The notes under the pieces are model-generated. The model made no database searches. It saw only the letters and a program-made list of their open reading frames with translations, and had not been told where the DNA came from. Both the position numbers and the translations under genes were made by a program. Below, piece by piece: positions 61,501 through 64,000 of a stretch of DNA of 64,000 nt (position 1 is the stretch's first letter; the number at the start of each line of letters is the position of its first letter). Source of the DNA: Pseudooceanicola sp. (lineage in GTDB: Bacteria > Pseudomonadota > Alphaproteobacteria > Rhodobacterales > Rhodobacteraceae); NCBI GenBank assembly GCA_002709085.1, contig PAPR01000065.1, positions 1 through 64,000 of the forward strand, given 5' to 3'.

Positions 61501-62115
61501 TTATCCCATGGCGATCTTGAGCCCGAAGAGGGCCAACAGGGTTCCGAACGCGCGGTCGATCCACGCCTTGGCGCGCAGGTAAAGCGCGCGCGGATGCGAC
61601 ATGGAAAACAGCCGCGCCACCACGATATACCATAGCGTTTCATTCGCGAAGATGGCGGCGATCAGCGCCACCAGGACGGGCAGGGAGGTGCCTGCCGGCA
61701 CCAATCCGACGAAGACCGCGCCGAAAAACACCGCGGGTTTGGGATTGGCCGCAAAGGTGAGGAAGCCGAACCGTATGGCGCGGGCGAACGACAAGGTGTT
61801 CAGGCTCTGCGCCTTCATATCCAACGGTTCGGGCGCGTGGCGCCACATCTGATAGGCGATCCACAACAGGAAGGCGCCACCGATGATCTTGAGCGCGGTA
61901 AAGAGCGAAGGGATCAGTTCGAACAACAACGCCAACCCGGCCAGCGCGGCGCTGGCCCAAAGAACCGCGCCGAGCCCAAACCCGATAGAGAGACCCACCG
62001 CCGTGCGGAACCCATGAGTGGCGGCAGTGCGGATACAGACCACAAAGGAGGGGCCCGGCGACATCGCGGCGAGCAAATGGATCACCACCACCGTCAGAAA
62101 CGCAGAGAGCGTCAC
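61501..62115 (-). CDS. LysE/RhtB family exporter
   Basis: [37 protein letters not shown]; several TM helices. Confidence 0.93.
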   Translation of the reverse strand: MTLSAFLTVVVIHLLAAMSPGPSFVVCIRTAATHGFRTAVGLSIGFGLGAVLWASAALAGLALLFELIPSLFTALKIIGGAFLLWIAYQMWRHAPEPLDMKAQSLNTLSFARAIRFGFLTFAANPKPAVFFGAVFVGLVPAGTSLPVLVALIAAIFANETLWYIVVARLFSMSHPRALYLRAKAWIDRAFGTLLALFGLKIAMG

Positions 62116-62125
62116 CGACGACCCG

Positions 62126-62932
62126 TCAGCTCTTGTCGATATCGGGGGCGTCCACCGCCTTCATCCCGACGATATGATAGCCGCTATCGACATGCAGGTT
62201 CTCGCCCGTCACGCCGCTGCCGAGATCGGACAGCAGGTAGAGCGCGGATTTGCCCACGTCGTCGATGGTCACGTTACGCCGGAGGGGGGAGTTCAGCTCG
62301 TTCCACTTGAGGATATAGCGGAAATCGCCGATTCCGCTGGCGGCCAGCGTCTTGATCGGCCCGGCGGAGATGGCGTTGACGCGGATGCCGTCCTTGCCCA
62401 GATCCTCGGCCATGTATTTGACCGAGGCCTCCAGTGCGGCCTTGGCGATCCCCATCACGTTATAATGCGGCATGACCTGCTCCGCCCCGAAATAGGTCAG
62501 CGTCAACATGGAGCCGCCGCTTTTCATCAGCTTTTCCGCGCGTTGCGCAACCGCTGTGAAGGAATAGACCGAGACGTCCATCGTCATGGCAAAGTTGGTG
62601 CGCGAGGTGTCGATGTAGCGCCCGCGCAATTCACTCTTGTCCGAAAATCCGATGGCGTGAACGATGAAGTCGAGGTTGCCCCAGGTGCTCTCGATTTCGC
62701 CAAAGGCGGCGTCGATGGACGATTCGTCCGACACGTCGCAATCTATCAGCGTCTTGACGCCTAATTGATCGGCCAGTGGCACGACGCGTTTCTTGAACTG
62801 ATCCCCCATGTAGGAGAACGCCAGTTCTGCCCCCGCATCTGCGCAGGCCCTTGCAATGCCCCATGCGATGGATTTGTCATTGGCAAGGCCCATGATGAGC
62901 CCGCGCTTGCCTGCAAGCAGTTGATTTGACAT
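62126..62932 (-). CDS. fabI: Enoyl-ACP reductase (NADH)
   Basis: GKRGLIMGLANDKSIAWGIARACADAGAELAFSYMGD; YNVMGIAKAALEASVKYMAEDLGKDGIRVNAISAGPIKTLAASGI. Confidence 0.96.
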   Translation of the reverse strand: MSNQLLAGKRGLIMGLANDKSIAWGIARACADAGAELAFSYMGDQFKKRVVPLADQLGVKTLIDCDVSDESSIDAAFGEIESTWGNLDFIVHAIGFSDKSELRGRYIDTSRTNFAMTMDVSVYSFTAVAQRAEKLMKSGGSMLTLTYFGAEQVMPHYNVMGIAKAALEASVKYMAEDLGKDGIRVNAISAGPIKTLAASGIGDFRYILKWNELNSPLRRNVTIDDVGKSALYLLSDLGSGVTGENLHVDSGYHIVGMKAVDAPDIDKS

Positions 62933-63037
62933 GGTGCCAATCCCGCCCTTTGGTTTCCTCTTGTTCCTTTAGGCGATTGGAAAAGCGGCATCAAGTCCGA
63001 CGCCCAGGCGGAGCGTTGATGTATAGGAGTATGTGAC

Positions 63038-63646
63038 ATGTCTGACCGCACCGGAATATTTGGGGGCGACAACCCTTTTCAGATCGTGCGCGACTGGCTG
63101 AGCGAGGCCCGAGAGAGCGAGATCAATGATCCCAACGCTATGGCGCTGGCCACCGTGGATGCCCAAGGCATGCCCAATGCCCGGACGGTTCTGTTAAAGG
63201 ATATCGAAGAGGGCGCCTTTGTCTTTTACACAAATTACGAAAGCGCCAAGGCCAATGAGATTGCCGCCACCGGCACCGCCGCCTTCGTGATTCACTGGAA
63301 ATCTTTGCGCCGCCAGATCAGGGCGCGTGGCCATGTCACGCGCGAGGATGGGCCGCAGGCGGACAGGTATTACGCCTCACGACCCCTGCAGGCCCGGATC
63401 GGTGCCTGGGCCTCGCAGCAGTCCCGACCCCTGGAGTCGCGCGCAGGTCTGGCGGCCGAGGTCGACCGGTTCACCCAAGAGAAGGGGGCCGATCCTGCGC
63501 GACCGCCGTACTGGGGCGGCTTTCGGATCACGCCGGTGGAGCTGGAGTTCTGGGCCGATGGCCCCAACCGCCTGCATGACCGGTTTCGCTGGACACGGGA
63601 TGCCCCGACGGATGAGAATTGGACCGTTACACGTCTAAACCCGTGA
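63038..63646 (+). CDS. pdxH: Pyridoxamine 5'-phosphate oxidase
   Basis: [57 protein letters not shown]. Confidence 0.95.
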   Translation: MSDRTGIFGGDNPFQIVRDWLSEARESEINDPNAMALATVDAQGMPNARTVLLKDIEEGAFVFYTNYESAKANEIAATGTAAFVIHWKSLRRQIRARGHVTREDGPQADRYYASRPLQARIGAWASQQSRPLESRAGLAAEVDRFTQEKGADPARPPYWGGFRITPVELEFWADGPNRLHDRFRWTRDAPTDENWTVTRLNP

Positions 63647-63766
63647 ACAAGGCACGAGGTTGTGTTGCAAGTCTTTGGAAATGCTGTCAATTCTATCCTT
63701 AAGGATGGGGTGCCTTGGCGGTGACCTGCCGGTAACCTGGATTAATGAAACCATGCGGGGAAAGAC

Positions 63767-64000
63767 ATGGAGACCAACGAAAATGAAGCCCGCAGGATTG
63801 AAGGCGTTGTGAAATGGTTCGATCCGGGGCGCGGCTTTGGATTTGTTGTGTCCGAGGGTGGTGGTCCTGATATTCTGTTACATGCGAATGTGTTGCGAAA
63901 CTTTGGTCAAAGCTCCGTCGCGGATGGTGCAAAGCTGACCATCCTCGCGCAGGCCACGCAACGCGGCGTGCAGGCGATCGAGGTATTGTCTATCGAATCA
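63767..64000 (+). CDS. Cold-shock domain protein (partial, runs off the right edge)
   Basis: METNENEARRIEGVVKWFDPGRGFGFVVSEGGGPDILLHANVLRNFG; absent from the ORF track because no stop is reached. Confidence 0.9.
   Translation, partial: METNENEARRIEGVVKWFDPGRGFGFVVSEGGGPDILLHANVLRNFGQSSVADGAKLTILAQATQRGVQAIEVLSIES

Noticed and set aside
1-64000. CRISPR arrays, rRNA operons, transposons or prophage structural genes
   Set aside because: No regularly spaced repeats, rRNA sequence, transposase or phage structural ORFs seen; the only mobile-element gene is the integrase at 4545-6668.

Overview
High-GC alphaproteobacterial chromosome segment; gene content and order suggest Rhodobacteraceae (Roseobacter/Rhodobacter type). 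Positions 1-~6.8 kb are the right end of an integrated accessory island. It contains a type I restriction HsdR (N-terminus outside the window), the C-terminal remnant of a helicase/PD-(D/E)XK (type III Res-like) restriction protein, a beta-class DNA methyltransferase whose 3' end runs antisense through that remnant, and a large tyrosine recombinase that stops beside a tRNA-Asn gene. The rest is mostly core chromosome: purMN, rnd, sufE, prfA-prmC, fumC, sspB, tyrS, anmK, icd, rpsF-rpsR-rplI, fabD-fabG, bamB-der, serS, pdxA, a KAS-ACP-lpxD group, an L,D-transpeptidase/YcbK pair, gpt, fabI, pdxH and a cold-shock gene running off the right edge. Signals not in the ORF track: (1) a circularly permuted two-piece tmRNA gene on the minus strand with tag ANDNRAPVALAA, just upstream of sspB; (2) two candidate intergenic sRNAs with intrinsic terminators (~36985-37060 + and ~59239-59325 -), the second with a CUUCCUCCC anti-Shine-Dalgarno motif; (3) a 33-nt repeat present twice with one mismatch, each copy 6-8 nt after a stop codon in the same relative orientation. 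No CRISPR array, rRNA or transposase was seen. All assignments come from reading the sequence and translations; no database search was run.
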